From an uncultured Bacteroidales bacterium (lineage in GTDB: Bacteria; Bacteroidota; Bacteroidia; Bacteroidales; Bacteroidaceae), in assembly GCA_947303715.1 (NCBI GenBank), contig CAMYYY010000031.1, positions 1 through 34,483 on the forward strand: a stretch of 34,483 bases of DNA, written 5' to 3'. This document shows positions 1-11,100 of this stretch, piece after piece. The notes beneath the pieces were generated by a model, which saw only the letters and a list, made by a program, of their open reading frames with translations, made no database searches and was not told the DNA's origin. Each line of letters starts with the position of its first letter. Position 1 is the stretch's first letter. The position numbers and the translations under genes are program-made.

Positions 1-247
1 ATTGTTTCTCTTTTTTTATAGGTTAATAATTGTTGTTATGAGTTATCACATATAAATCCGCCTGAACGGATAGAAAAAGGACGCTGATAAAAAAAACTTT
101 TTTCATGATTTGATTGTTTAAGGTTTATAATTTGGGCACAAAAATAGAAGGAGAAAAACAAAAATCCATGAAAAAAATCTAACAAAAATCCAACATTTTG
201 CCCAAGGAGGCAAAATGAGGGTATTCTGGAGCAGAGGACGGGGATGA
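1..247. other. Non-coding left edge with hairpin 195-216
   Basis: I see no convincing gene here. The stretch is A/T-rich. The one clear structure is a perfect 8-bp inverted repeat, ATTTTGCC (195-202) with GGCAAAAT (209-216) and a 6-nt loop. It lies 31 bases past the stop codon of the minus-strand gene at 248. Read on the minus strand it is followed by a loose T-rich stretch, so it may be that gene's terminator. Confidence 0.45.
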
Positions 248-1975
248 TTAAGGCTTGGGGGAAGAGACGGGAAACACGAAATCGCTCCAATTGCTGGTCA
301 AGCGTTTCTTTACCCGGCTGCGCCGCATATAGACAGCATCGGCAGAAATACGGCAAACAAAAGCTATCTGATTTGCCTTAAATCCGAGTAACATCATAGC
401 GCATAGTTGTGCCTCCTGATCAGTGAGACCTTCGTTGTCCCTGAACATATCTAACAACATATCTACAAAGAGATCGCTTAGATATTGTTCGAACTGGGTG
501 GCCTCAACAGCGGGCATAAACAATCCACTTTTAATTTCTGACAGGTGTTTATTGAAATAGCGTTTCCATTCACTGGACTCATAGCGTTTCTGGTAGATAG
601 CTATGCGTTCTTTCTGAACAGCTATTGGAGGCGAAGCGGGCAAACTACCACCCGGCGAAGTGAGAACTGTTTGAGCAATGTATCGTTGCTTGATGGCATT
701 CAGGGCTTCTTCGTAGTTCAGTTTTTCGGTTTTACGTCGGCGGTCGTTAAGAAGAATGACCATAGAAGCAATGAATACCAAGAAGACAAACAGAATACCC
801 CATGTCCAGTAAAGACGCGAGCGCTGCACAGCCAATTCGCGGTCGTGGAGTTCCACCACATGGTTGTTTTCAATGTCGCTAATTTCTTTGTCCCTGCGGA
901 TTTGGTTAACGGAATCAGCAAAAGCCATGTATTGCTGAAAATAAACATCCGACGAATCTGTCTGGTTTAGGGCCAACGAGAGTTCTGTAAGGCTTTTGTA
1001 GGTTTCACAATAGGCACGGGCGTCTTGCTTATATGCCAATACCTTTTTATTATAATAAAAGGCCGAATCCAGTTTATTCTCAAGCAAAAGAATGTCAGCT
1101 TTAATATGATAGGCTGCGCCGATATTCTCCTTTTGTTTATACCCTGCTATATAGCTGTTAATGTATTCCCCTGCTTTTGCATAGTTTTCCTTTAAATAGG
1201 CATTCAGTTTGGCTAACTGAAAACGGGCATTGGCATGAAGTTCCTTACTCAGATACGGATTGACAATCACACGCAGGAGGTACGCTTCAGCCTGTTCGGA
1301 CTGCTCCAAATAAAGATAGGCCTTTCCCATATACCAGTCAGCCCAACCCACGTTGACGGAATCGGAACGGCAGATATCTGAAAAGCGATAATGCCGAAAA
1401 GCCTCTAGGGCTTCTTTGTCTCGCTCATGTTGGAGAGACATTTTTCCTAAATCTCTTTGGCTATAAGCATAATACTTGTTTGTCGTATCGGGGAAGAGTG
1501 TAGTGGCACGGAGAAGGGCATCGATAGCATCAAGGTCACGGTGCATATCGGTGTAAGCGCATCCGAGGTAGTATTGTGCGAGGGCGGCACGCTGCGTCTT
1601 GCGACGGGTGCCATAGTAGCTCGTGGCAATAAGGGGGAGGGAATCGGAGGTGAGGCGAACGTAGCACTTGTAGTCGGCCTGCGTGCGCAGGAGGGCGTAG
1701 AGGGCAGCCTCCCCCTTAGATTGAAAATTGAAAATTGAAAATTGAAAATTTTTTCCCGTCTTCTGGCCTGCCTCTTCCGCAGGATAATCTTCAATCTTCA
1801 ATATTGAATCTTCAATCTCAGCAAGCACCGCGCGTGCTTGCTGGGGGTCTGTCTCCATGAGGGCTTCGGCACGGACGAGGGCGGCGTGGAACGCGGCATC
1901 CCTGCGGCAGGAGGTAAGGATTGCCAGCAAAAACAGCAGGAGGAGAAGGGGAACGGGGGTAACGGGGCGTTTCAT
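248..1975 (-). CDS. TPR lipoprotein with transmembrane segment and C-terminal HTH
   Basis: 575 residues from the ATG at 1975. I prefer this start to an upstream one at 2203 because it opens with a lipoprotein signal (MKRP, leucine-rich core, lipobox LTSC) and sits about 25 bases below a good promoter. Order of parts: signal peptide, helical TPR-like repeats (about residues 30-370), one membrane helix (about 387-408, rich in F/V/I/L), a linker, and a C-terminal helix-turn-helix of LuxR type (about 518-558; it contains LTDQEAQLCAMMLLGF). This plan is common in Bacteroidales, where such proteins are thought to be membrane-anchored sensor-regulators; no ligand or target can be read here. A palindromic element is inserted in frame near residues 53-86 (1718-1818) and adds a low-complexity segment (NFQFSIFNFQ). 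The gene looks intact. Confidence 0.82.
   Translation of the reverse strand: MKRPVTPVPLLLLLFLLAILTSCRRDAAFHAALVRAEALMETDPQQARAVLAEIEDSILKIEDYPAEEAGQKTGKNFQFSIFNFQSKGEAALYALLRTQADYKCYVRLTSDSLPLIATSYYGTRRKTQRAALAQYYLGCAYTDMHRDLDAIDALLRATTLFPDTTNKYYAYSQRDLGKMSLQHERDKEALEAFRHYRFSDICRSDSVNVGWADWYMGKAYLYLEQSEQAEAYLLRVIVNPYLSKELHANARFQLAKLNAYLKENYAKAGEYINSYIAGYKQKENIGAAYHIKADILLLENKLDSAFYYNKKVLAYKQDARAYCETYKSLTELSLALNQTDSSDVYFQQYMAFADSVNQIRRDKEISDIENNHVVELHDRELAVQRSRLYWTWGILFVFLVFIASMVILLNDRRRKTEKLNYEEALNAIKQRYIAQTVLTSPGGSLPASPPIAVQKERIAIYQKRYESSEWKRYFNKHLSEIKSGLFMPAVEATQFEQYLSDLFVDMLLDMFRDNEGLTDQEAQLCAMMLLGFKANQIAFVCRISADAVYMRRSRVKKRLTSNWSDFVFPVSSPKP
1718..1818. repeat. Palindromic element A: four-heptamer arms, inside a CDS
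   Basis: The arm at 1718-1750 is AG, four copies of ATTGAAA, then ATT (33 nt). The arm at 1786-1818, read on the other strand, is AG, then ATTGAAG, ATTCAAT, ATTGAAG, ATTGAAG, then ATT. The arms match at 28 of 33 positions. The 35-nt loop is 1751-1785. The element lies inside the TPR lipoprotein gene and is translated without a stop, so it must have arrived in a tolerated frame. It shares arm length and word number with the elements at 23453-23904, 24914-25013 and 30034-30131. Confidence 0.85.
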
Positions 1976-1998
1976 GAGCCAGAAGGATTTAGTGCAGG

Positions 1999-2030
1999 CA
2001 AAAGTAATGGTTTTTCCTGAATAATCCAAA
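1999..2030 (-). promoter_or_regulatory. Promoter of the TPR lipoprotein gene
   Basis: On the minus strand the -7 box TACTTTTG (2006-1999) matches the Bacteroidota consensus TAnnTTTG. A TTTG at 2030-2027 lies 20 bases upstream, the normal place for the -33 box. The start codon at 1975 would follow a leader of about 20 bases. Confidence 0.7.
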
Positions 2031-2065
2031 CGATAGGGCGGATTTGTTGGGGGGCAAAACCATCC

Positions 2066-2103
2066 AAAAAGTGGCGCGGAGGACGAATCATCATCCTCCG
2101 CGC
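2066..2103 (-). terminator. Terminator after the esterase gene
   Basis: GCGCGGAGGA and TCCTCCGCGC form a 10-bp stem, extendable to 13 with one mismatch, at 2074-2103. On the minus strand it is followed by CACTTTTT. It lies 48 bases past the esterase stop codon and just upstream of the next gene's promoter, so it separates the two transcription units. Confidence 0.7.
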
Positions 2104-2150
2104 TTCGCATATAGTCTTTCTGCGGGCGATTCCTAGCTAAAGCCTCAGCA

Positions 2151-3713
2151 TTAGTTCGGAAGGATAGGCTCGCCCATCGTGCTGGCCTCACAGTCGTTGG
2201 CATCGAGCTTGAAGAGCATGAACTGCGGAGCTTCGTTGGTGCAGGGCTTCCAGCCTAAGCCTTCGCCCTCGCCATTGAGCTTCGCTCTTCGTCCGTCGCG
2301 ACTCGGCAGAGATTGTGCAAGCACATCTTTGCTCTCGCTGCTACGTCCGTTAGGATCGCTATACTTCGCGAAGTTCGTCCAGGCCGTGAGCATCTTCTCT
2401 GCCAAATCCCAGTCGCCCTGTGTCCAAGGACGCCAGCAATGCTGCAGGCTCTTGAACACAAACCAAAGGTCTGACGAGTGGAAGGCACCCTTCAGACGGT
2501 CGGTGACCTCGGGATGCTTGCCATCGTCGGGCAGCGGACGAGCGAACTCGTAGGCCCAGGCCTTGTTGCCCTGTGCATCGCGCACCTTGCAGAACTCGGC
2601 AATGCCAGCGCCCATCATGCCCATGTCGTTCAGCGTGTAGCCAATCATGTAGGGCACATCGGCGATGGTGCCGGCACGAGCGGCATCGTCGAACGTATTC
2701 GTGCAGACATAGCCATCGACGATGGGACGCTGCATGAGGAAGAGGTCGCTCTTGTTTACCATATTATACAGGGTGCCGACGGTGTACATAATCTCCGTGG
2801 AGGCGGCGCGTAGCTTCTGAAGGTCGGTCAGCCCGGCCCAGTCCATCACCTGCTTCGTCTCAGCCTCGCTCTCGGCGAGCGTGGGGTTGTAAAAGAAGAA
2901 GCGGTTCATCGGCGTGGCAGGCTTGGCCTCCTGGCCCTCGCGGGCAGGGATATTCAGACCGCCACCGCTCATGATGATAGCCTTGTGGAACAGGCCGCGG
3001 GCAAGCGGACTCTCGCAGAGGGTGCGCACGCTGCCGGCTCCGGCACTCTGGCCGAAAATGGTGACGTTATCCGGATCGCCGCCAAACTGGGCGATGTTCT
3101 CCTTTACCCAACGCAACGACTGAATCTGGTCGAGAATGCCGTAGTTGCCGCTCACATGATGAGGGCTTTCAGCGGAGAGTTCAGGATAGGTCATGAAGCC
3201 GAAGATGCCCAGACGGTAGTTGATGGTGACGAGCACCACATCCTTCGATGCCCACTCCTGTCCATCGAACTCGGGCTCCGTGCCCCAGCCCTCGCGATAG
3301 CCGCCACCGTGTATCCAGAGAGCCACAGGCAGTTTCTTGTTCACTTGACCAGGGGCTTTCGTATAGACATTCAGGTAGAGGCAATCCTCGCTATAGGGCG
3401 CTTCGTCGCCATAACCCCACTCCGAAGCGTAGAAGCCCGGATAGTGGACGGCCTGATAGCCTGGATGACCGAACTTATCGCACAGGCGTACGCCTTCCCA
3501 CGCCACAACGGGCTGCGGCTCTTTCCAACGCAGGTCGCCGATGGGCGGCGCAGCATAGGGGATACCTTTATAGACATACACGCCGGGATTCTCGGCCATG
3601 ACGCCTTGTATCTGGCCTCCTTCGACAGTCAGCACAGGCACTTCGGCTTCCTTCTCGCTGGGGTTGCAGCCCAGAAGTGCCAGCAGGGGCAACAGCAACA
3701 ATAACTTCTTCAT
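2151..3713 (-). CDS. Type B carboxylesterase lipoprotein
   Basis: 520 residues, an alpha/beta-hydrolase of the carboxylesterase type B (COesterase) family that hydrolyses carboxylic esters. A lipoprotein signal ends at the lipobox LLGC (Cys16), so the enzyme is probably anchored in an envelope membrane. Visible signatures: EDCLYLNVY (109-117), the oxyanion motif HGGGY (135-139), the nucleophile elbow GQSAG with Ser223, and a late FHSSDLWF motif that probably carries the catalytic histidine. The substrate cannot be told. Near the C-terminus, between DPNG and WKPCTNE, there is an extra segment of about 30 residues (about 457-487) encoded by a palindromic insertion. The gene starts only 41 bases past the rpoC stop with no terminator between, so readthrough from rpoBC is likely. 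Confidence 0.9.
   Translation of the reverse strand: MKKLLLLLPLLALLGCNPSEKEAEVPVLTVEGGQIQGVMAENPGVYVYKGIPYAAPPIGDLRWKEPQPVVAWEGVRLCDKFGHPGYQAVHYPGFYASEWGYGDEAPYSEDCLYLNVYTKAPGQVNKKLPVALWIHGGGYREGWGTEPEFDGQEWASKDVVLVTINYRLGIFGFMTYPELSAESPHHVSGNYGILDQIQSLRWVKENIAQFGGDPDNVTIFGQSAGAGSVRTLCESPLARGLFHKAIIMSGGGLNIPAREGQEAKPATPMNRFFFYNPTLAESEAETKQVMDWAGLTDLQKLRAASTEIMYTVGTLYNMVNKSDLFLMQRPIVDGYVCTNTFDDAARAGTIADVPYMIGYTLNDMGMMGAGIAEFCKVRDAQGNKAWAYEFARPLPDDGKHPEVTDRLKGAFHSSDLWFVFKSLQHCWRPWTQGDWDLAEKMLTAWTNFAKYSDPNGRSSESKDVLAQSLPSRDGRRAKLNGEGEGLGWKPCTNEAPQFMLFKLDANDCEASTMGEPILPN
2306..2332. repeat. Palindrome inserted in frame in the esterase gene
   Basis: On the minus strand GCAAAGATGTGC, TT, then GCACAATCTCTGC form a hairpin with one bulged base and one mismatch. 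It sits in the middle of the extra segment of roughly 87-90 bases near the esterase C-terminus, which reads through without a stop as a charged, serine- and arginine-rich stretch. The sequence differs from the heptamer-arm elements elsewhere in the window. Confidence 0.6.
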
Positions 3714-3754
3714 ACGAAGGGATTCTGCCGGTTATGTACTATTGGCCAGAGTCG

Positions 3755-6700
3755 TCAACGACGGATGTCGGGGACGGGCTCCATATCATCGAAATCGGTA
3801 ATGGTCTGACGGTTGGCCATCATGCGCTCGTAGTCCTCGCGGCTGCCTACGACAATCTTGCCAAACTCGCGCTGGCCGGTACCGGCAGGCATGAGGTGAC
3901 CGCAGATGACGTTCTCTTTCATTCCTTCGAGGGTGTCGGTCTTGCCGTTGATAGCAGCATCGTTGAGCACCTTGGTAGTCTCCTGGAAGGAGGCGGCACT
4001 CATGAAGCTGCTGGTAGCAAGGGCGGCACGGGTGATACCCTGGAGAATCTGGGTGGAGGTAGCGGGCACGGCATCACGCGTCTGCACAATGCGCAGGTCG
4101 CGACGGCGGAGGGCGCTGTTCTCGTCACGCAGACGGCGTGCGGTAACAATCTGTCCCGGAGAGAGGACTTCGCTGTCGCCAGCGTCGGTAACCACTTTCT
4201 TGCCCCAGATACGGTCGTTCTCGTCCATGAACTCGAGTTTGTCGACAATCTGCTGCTCGAGGAAGCGGGTGTCGCCGGGTTCGTTAATCTGCACCTTGCG
4301 CATCATCTGGCGGACGATAATCTCGAAGTGCTTATCGTTGATCTTCACACCCTGGAGACGATAGACGTCCTGAACCTCGTTGACGATGTACTCCTGCACA
4401 GCCGTCGGGCCCTGAATAGCAAGGATGTCGGCGGGAGTGATGGCTCCGTCGCTGAGCGGCGTGCCGGCACGGACGAAGTCGTTCTCCTGCACCAAAATCT
4501 GCTTGCTGGTGGGGATGAGGTAACGCTTGACGTCGCCGGAACGGGAGGTGACGATAATCTCGCGGTTACCACGCTTGAGCTTGCCCATGGTGATCTCGCC
4601 GTCGATCTCGCTGACCACAGCGGGATTGGACGGGTTACGGGCCTCGAAGAGCTCGGTGACACGGGGCAGACCGCCCGTGATGTCGCCAGCCTTACCCTGA
4701 GCACGCGGAATCTTCACCATGACGTCGCCAGCCTTGACCGTCTGGCCTGCCTCGACTACAACGTGACCGCCCACGGGGAGGTTGTAAGTACGGATGACCA
4801 TATCGTTCTCATCGAGAATCTCGGCCGTAGGCATCTTGCTGCGGTCCTTGGACTCGGTGATGATGATTTCGCGGAGACCCGTGGATTCATCGGACTCAAC
4901 CTTGTAGGTGCTGCCTTCGATGACATCCTGGAAGCGAATCTTACCTGCATTCTCCGTAACGATGACGGCGTTGAAGGGATCCCACTTGGCAATGAGCGTA
5001 CCCTTGTCCACTTCCGACTTGTCGGCCACGTAGAGCGTGGAGCCGTAGGGCAGAGCATGGACGGAAAGGGTGATGCCGGTAGCGACGTCGATGAAGCGGA
5101 CCTCGCCCAGACGGCCGACAACGATACGGACAGCTTCGCCCGTCTCATCAACGGCATCGACGGTACGGAGTTCCTCGAACTCGACACGGCAGGAGTGCTT
5201 AGCGACGATGCTGGCGTTAGCGGCAATGTTCGATGCCGTACCACCAGCGTGGAACGTACGGAGGGTAAGCTGCGTACCCGGCTCACCAATGGACTGGGCA
5301 GCGATGACGCCGACAGCCTCGCCCTTCTCAACCATACGGGCAGTAGCAAGGTTACGGCCGTAGCACTTGGCGCAGACGCCCTTCTTAGCCTCACAGGTGA
5401 GCACCGAGCGGATTTCGACGGACTCAATATTGGCAGCTTCAATGCGGGCCGCTATGGATTCGGTAATCTCCTCGCCCTGAGCCACGATAAGCTCGCCCGT
5501 AGCGGGGTCGTTAATGTCGTGGACAGAGACACGGCCAAGGATACGCTCGGCCAGTGAAGCAACCACCTCGTCGTCGTTCTTGAGGGCGGAGCAGACGAGA
5601 CCACGCAGGGTGCCGCAGTCCTCCTCGTTGACGATGACGTCGTGGCTGACATCGACGAGACGACGGGTCAGATAACCAGCATCAGCCGTCTTCAGAGCCG
5701 TATCGGCCAAACCCTTACGGGCACCGTGCGTAGAGATAAAGTACTCGAGCACGGAAAGGCCCTCCTTGAAGTTGGAGAGGATGGGGTTCTCAATAATCTG
5801 ACCACCTTCGGCACCTGCCTTCTGCGGCTTCGCCATCAGACCACGCATGCCGGAGAGCTGACGAATCTGCTCCTTCGAACCACGGGCACCAGAGTCAAGC
5901 ATCATGTAGACGCTGTTGAAGCCCTGATTGTCGGCGCTGATGGTCTTCATCAGGATGCGGGAGAGGTCGTCGTTGACGTGGGTCCACACATCGATAACCT
6001 TGTTGTAACGCTCGTTGTCGGTGATGAAACCCATGTTGTACTCGTTGGTAATTTCCTCGACCTCTTCGTTACCTTTGGCGACGAGGGCGTCCTTCTCGGC
6101 AGGGATGATGATGTCACCCAAGTTGAACGAAAGACCACCACGGAATGCCATAGCGTAACCGAGGTTCTTGATACCATCGAGGAAGTCGCAGGCACGAGCC
6201 ATACCGGCACGCTTGATGACGTCGGTAATGATGTCGCGGAGGGACTTCTTGGAGATAATGGTATTGATGAATCCCACCTCGGGGGGCACGAGCTCGTTGA
6301 CGATAACGCGGCCGACAGATGTCTCGCGAAGAACGTTGACACGGTTGCCGTTTTCGTCATAGTCCCAAACCTTCACCTTAATGGGGGCATGGACATCGAC
6401 CTTACCTTCGTTGTAGGCGATGAGGGCTTCCTCAGGGCCGTAGAAGATAAGTCCCTGACCCTTGGCTCCCTCACGCAGTTTGGTGATGTAGTAGAGACCA
6501 AGTACCATATCCTGTGCAGGCACGGTAATAGGAGCGCCGTTGGCAGGATTCAGGATGTTGTGGCTCTGAAGCATTAGCAGCTGGGCCTCGAGGATGGCCT
6601 CGTTGGAGAGGGGGAGATGGACAGCCATCTGGTCACCATCGAAGTCGGCGTTGAAGGCGGTACAGGCGAGGGGATGGAGCTGAATAGCCTTTCCTTCGAT

Positions 6701-8098
6701 GAGCTTGGGCTGGAAGGCCTGGATACCAAGACGGTGAAGCGTCGGGGCTCGGTTGAGGAGCACGGGATGACCCTTCATGACGAACTCAAGGATGTCCCAA
6801 ATGACGGGATCCTTGCGGTCGACTATCTTCTTGGCGCTCTTGACAGTCTTGACGATGCCACGCTCGATGAGCTTACGGATGATGAACGGCTTGTAGAGCT
6901 CGGCAGCCATCAGCTTGGGCAGACCGCACTCGCCCATCTTCAGCTCGGGGCCGACCACGATGACCGAACGGGCGGAGTAGTCGACACGCTTACCGAGCAG
7001 GTTCTGACGGAAGCGGCCCTGCTTACCCTTCAGCGAGTCGGAGAGGGACTTCAGCGGGCGGTTGGCCTCACTCTTCACAGCACTTGACTTGCGGCTGTTG
7101 TCAAGCAGGCTATCGACAGCCTCCTGAAGCATACGCTTCTCGTTGCGGAGAATGACTTCGGGAGCCTTGATTTCGATAAGACGCTTCAGACGGTTGTTGC
7201 GGATGATGACACGACGATAAAGGTCGTTGATGTCTGTTGTGGCGAAGCGACCGCCATCGAGCGGCACAAGGGGACGCAGCTCGGGAGGAGTGACGGGAAC
7301 GTTGCGCAGAATCATCCACTCGGGTTTATTTCTGTCGCGCGAAGCGCGGAACGACTCCACAACCTGCAGGCGCTTCAAGGCCTCGGTCTTGCGCTGCTGG
7401 CTGCCGTCGGTATTGGCGCGGTCGCGCAACTCGTACGAAAGCTTATCGAGGTCAAGACCGATGAGCAGGTCATAAATAGCCTCAGCACCCATCTTGGCGA
7501 CGAACTTCTCGGGATCGTCGTCGGGCAGCAGCTCGTTGTTTTCGGGCAGCTGGTCGAGGATGGCGAGGTAGTCTTCCTCTGAAAGGAGGTCGAGGCGCTG
7601 CACCTTCTCGGCATTGTCGCCATTGACAACCTGTCCAGGACGGACAAGCTTCGAAGCGGCACCAGCGTTGATGACGATATAGCGCTCGTAGTAGATGATA
7701 GCATCGAGCTGCTTGGTGGGGATGCCAAGCAGATAGCCGATCTTGTTGGGCAGCGAACGGAAGTACCAGATGTGGGCAACGGGCACAACGAGCTGGATGT
7801 GGCCCATGCGCTCGCGGCGCACCTTCTTCTCGGTCACCTCAACGCCGCAACGGTCGCAGACGATACCTTTATAACGAATACGCTTGTACTTACCGCAATG
7901 GCACTCGTAGTCCTTGCAGGGACCAAAAATGCGTTCGCAGAACAGGCCGTCACGCTCGGGCTTGTAGGTACGGTAGTTGATAGTCTCGGGCTTCAACACT
8001 TCACCCCACGAATTCTCGAGTATCTCTTCGGGAGAGGCCAAGCCAATGGTGATTTTGGAGAAATTGCTCTTTACCTTATTGTCTTTCTTAAAAGCCAT
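3755..8098 (-). CDS. rpoC: RNA polymerase beta' subunit
   Basis: 1447 residues, the beta' subunit that carries the active-site magnesium of RNA polymerase. The N-terminal zinc ribbon has Cys66, Cys68, Cys81 and Cys84 (CHCGKY ... CDRCG). The catalytic motif NADFDGDQM lies near residues 481-489. The second zinc site ([11 protein letters not shown]) lies near 900, followed by the trigger-loop region ([20 protein letters not shown]). The gene follows rpoB by 36 bases on the same strand and is surely cotranscribed with it. Length and sequence are full and uninterrupted. Confidence 0.98.
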   Translation of the reverse strand: MAFKKDNKVKSNFSKITIGLASPEEILENSWGEVLKPETINYRTYKPERDGLFCERIFGPCKDYECHCGKYKRIRYKGIVCDRCGVEVTEKKVRRERMGHIQLVVPVAHIWYFRSLPNKIGYLLGIPTKQLDAIIYYERYIVINAGAASKLVRPGQVVNGDNAEKVQRLDLLSEEDYLAILDQLPENNELLPDDDPEKFVAKMGAEAIYDLLIGLDLDKLSYELRDRANTDGSQQRKTEALKRLQVVESFRASRDRNKPEWMILRNVPVTPPELRPLVPLDGGRFATTDINDLYRRVIIRNNRLKRLIEIKAPEVILRNEKRMLQEAVDSLLDNSRKSSAVKSEANRPLKSLSDSLKGKQGRFRQNLLGKRVDYSARSVIVVGPELKMGECGLPKLMAAELYKPFIIRKLIERGIVKTVKSAKKIVDRKDPVIWDILEFVMKGHPVLLNRAPTLHRLGIQAFQPKLIEGKAIQLHPLACTAFNADFDGDQMAVHLPLSNEAILEAQLLMLQSHNILNPANGAPITVPAQDMVLGLYYITKLREGAKGQGLIFYGPEEALIAYNEGKVDVHAPIKVKVWDYDENGNRVNVLRETSVGRVIVNELVPPEVGFINTIISKKSLRDIITDVIKRAGMARACDFLDGIKNLGYAMAFRGGLSFNLGDIIIPAEKDALVAKGNEEVEEITNEYNMGFITDNERYNKVIDVWTHVNDDLSRILMKTISADNQGFNSVYMMLDSGARGSKEQIRQLSGMRGLMAKPQKAGAEGGQIIENPILSNFKEGLSVLEYFISTHGARKGLADTALKTADAGYLTRRLVDVSHDVIVNEEDCGTLRGLVCSALKNDDEVVASLAERILGRVSVHDINDPATGELIVAQGEEITESIAARIEAANIESVEIRSVLTCEAKKGVCAKCYGRNLATARMVEKGEAVGVIAAQSIGEPGTQLTLRTFHAGGTASNIAANASIVAKHSCRVEFEELRTVDAVDETGEAVRIVVGRLGEVRFIDVATGITLSVHALPYGSTLYVADKSEVDKGTLIAKWDPFNAVIVTENAGKIRFQDVIEGSTYKVESDESTGLREIIITESKDRSKMPTAEILDENDMVIRTYNLPVGGHVVVEAGQTVKAGDVMVKIPRAQGKAGDITGGLPRVTELFEARNPSNPAVVSEIDGEITMGKLKRGNREIIVTSRSGDVKRYLIPTSKQILVQENDFVRAGTPLSDGAITPADILAIQGPTAVQEYIVNEVQDVYRLQGVKINDKHFEIIVRQMMRKVQINEPGDTRFLEQQIVDKLEFMDENDRIWGKKVVTDAGDSEVLSPGQIVTARRLRDENSALRRRDLRIVQTRDAVPATSTQILQGITRAALATSSFMSAASFQETTKVLNDAAINGKTDTLEGMKENVICGHLMPAGTGQREFGKIVVGSREDYERMMANRQTITDFDDMEPVPDIRR

Positions 8099-8134
8099 GA
8101 TAATGTTCCTTTAGATGTGAAGAGTTAGACGGTA

Positions 8135-11100
8135 TTATTCAAGCGTAACGCTGAGGCCGAGGCCGCGGAGTTCGTGGAGAAGCACGTTAAGTGACTCGGG
8201 AATGCCGGGCGTGGGAAGAGGATCGCCCTTGACGATGGCCTCGTAGGCTTTGCTACGACCCGTAACGTCGTCGGACTTAATAGTCAGAATCTCCTGCAGG
8301 ATATGAGCAGCACCGAATGCCTCGAGTGCCCAAACCTCCATTTCACCGAAACGCTGGCCACCGAACTGCGCCTTACCGCCAAGCGGCTGCTGGGTGATGA
8401 GGCTGTACGGGCCAATGGAACGGGCGTGCATCTTGTCCTCGACCATGTGGCCGAGTTTCAGCATATAAGTGACACCAACGGTAGCAGGCTGGTCGAAACG
8501 TTCGCCCGTCTCACCATTGTAAATATAGGTCTTGCCATAGCGAGGCAGACCTGCCTTATCCGTCCAGACGGACAGATCGTCGAGGGTAGCGCCATCGAAG
8601 ATGGGGGTAGCAAAACGCACACCCAGCTTGCGGCCGGCATGACCGAGAACAGCCTCGAAAATCTGACCGATGTTCATTCGTGAAGGCACGCCCAGAGGGT
8701 TCAGCACGATATCGACGGGAGTACCATCCTCGAGGAACGGCATATCCTCCTGACGAACAACGCGGCTGACGATACCCTTGTTACCGTGACGACCAGCCAT
8801 CTTGTCACCCACGCCAATCTTGCGCTTCTTGGCAATATAAACCTTCGCCAACTGGATGATGCCCGAAGGCAGCTCGTCGCCAATGGTGATGGCATATTTC
8901 TTGCGCTTGATCTCAGCATCAAGTTCCTTGTACTTACGCAGGTAGTTGATGATGAGCTGGGCGATAAGCTGGTTGGCGTGCTCGTCCTTCGTCCAACGAC
9001 TAAGCTGGATGGAAGTATAGTCGAGGCCCTCTAATGCACTCTTACTGAACTTGGCACCCTTCGGCAGGACGTCCGCGCCCACGTAGTCCTTGACACCCAT
9101 CGAGGTGTGACCCTCGGTCAGCGTCAGCAACTTGCCAACGAGGATGTTCTTCAGTTCAGTAGCACGCTCGTCGAATTCCTCGTCAATACGGGGCAGCAGG
9201 GCTTTGTCAGCCAGCTTCGAGGAACGCGTCTTGATAGCACGCGAATAGAGGCGCTTGTCGATGACCACACCCTTCAACGAGGGGGAAGCCTTCAGCGAAG
9301 CATCTTTCACATCGCCGGCCTTGTCGCCGAAAATGGCACGCAGAAGCTTCTCCTCCGGCGACGGGTCGGATTCGCCCTTCGGCGTAATCTTACCGATAAG
9401 AATATCACCAGGTTCTACGCAGGCTCCGATGCGGATGATACCGTTCTCGTCGAGATTCTTCGTGGCATCCTCACTCACGTTGGGAATGTCGGACGTCAAC
9501 TCTTCCAGACCACGCTTGGTTTCGCGGACTTCGAGGCTGAGTTCCTCCACATGAACGGAGGTAAGGATATCCTCGCGGACAACACGTTCGTTGAGCACGA
9601 TGGCGTCCTCGTAGTTGTAACCCTTCCAAGGCATGTAAGCCACCAGCAGGTTTTTGCCGAGTGCCAACTCGCCGTCGGCAGTCGAATAACCTTCGGTAAG
9701 GATCTCGCCCTTCTTGACACGCTGTCCCTTCTCACAAATGGGGCGGAGGTCAACGGTCATGTTCTGGTTCGTACGCTGGAATTTAGGAATCTTATGCTCT
9801 TTCAGGGCAGGTTCAAAGCTAACGAACTCCTCGTCCTCGGTACGGTCGTAAAGGATGCGGATTACCGAAGCATCCACATATTCCACCACGCCGTCACCTT
9901 CAGCCACAAGCTGGGTACGGGAATCCTCGCAAAGTTGCTTCTCTACGCCAGTTCCCACAATGGGGCTCTCGGTACGCATGAGAGGCACAGCCTGGCGCAT
10001 CATGTTCGAACCCATAAGGGCACGGTTGGCATCGTCGTGCTCCAGGAAGGGGATGAGGGCAGCAGCAATAGAGGCAATCTGCTGGGGAGAGACATCCATG
10101 AGGTCGACCTGATCAGGATCGACAACAGGGAAGTCGGCATCCAGACGAGCTTTCACCTTGCTGCGGATAAACTTACCGTCATCGTCAAGCGGAGCATTAC
10201 CTTGAGCAATAATCTTATCCTCCTCTTCTTCTGCCGTCAGATAGACAAGACCTTCATCGGAGAGATCAACCACGCCGTCCGCTACCTTCCGGTAGGGGGT
10301 AGCGATGAAGCCGAGGTCGTTGATTTTCGCATAGATACAGAGCGAAGAAATCAGACCGATATTGGGGCCTTCAGGGGTTTCAATAGGGCAGAGACGACCA
10401 TAGTGAGTGTAGTGAACGTCACGTACTTCGAAACCTGCGCGCTCGCGGGACAAACCACCAGGGCCGAGGGCCGACATACGGCGTTTGTGCGTAATTTCAG
10501 CCAGAGGATTCGTCTGGTCCATGAACTGCGAAAGAGCGTTCGTGCCGAAAAACGAGTTGATAACCGACGAAACCGTCTTGGCGTTGATAAGGTCGGTGGG
10601 AGTAAACACCTCGTTATCGCGAACATTCATGCGCTCACGAATGGTGCGCGACATACGCGCAAGACCGATGGCAAACTGATTGGCAAGCTGCTCGCCGACC
10701 GTGCGGACACGACGGTTGCTCAGGTGGTCGATATCGTCAACCACAGCCTTCGAGTTCACAAGCTCAATCAAGTATTTAATAATCTCGATGATGTCTTCCT
10801 TAGTCAGAACACCCACGCTGATATCCGTTGTCAGGTTCAGCTTCTTGTTCATACGGTAGCGGCCAACCTCACCCAGGTCGTAGCGCTTCTCGGAGAAGAA
10901 GAGGTTGTTGATGACCTCGCGTGCGCTGGCATCGTCAGCAGGATCAGCGTTGCGAAGCTGGCGATAGATGTAGAGCACAGCCTCCTTCTCGGAGTTACTG
11001 GTATCCTTATTCAGCGTATTGAAGATAATGGAATAGTCGGACTGACCAGCCTCTTCGCGGTGGACAAGGATGGTCTCCACACCTGCATCCAAAATTTCGT

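Noticed and set aside
1976..2203. N-terminal extension of the TPR lipoprotein to 2203
   Set aside because: It would run through the promoter and the esterase terminator and would hide the lipoprotein signal inside the protein.
3677..5557. Long open frame (626 codons) opposite rpoC
   Set aside because: It is antisense to a perfectly conserved gene and gives a low-complexity product rich in L, D, G and V, as expected from the reverse strand of GC-rich codons.
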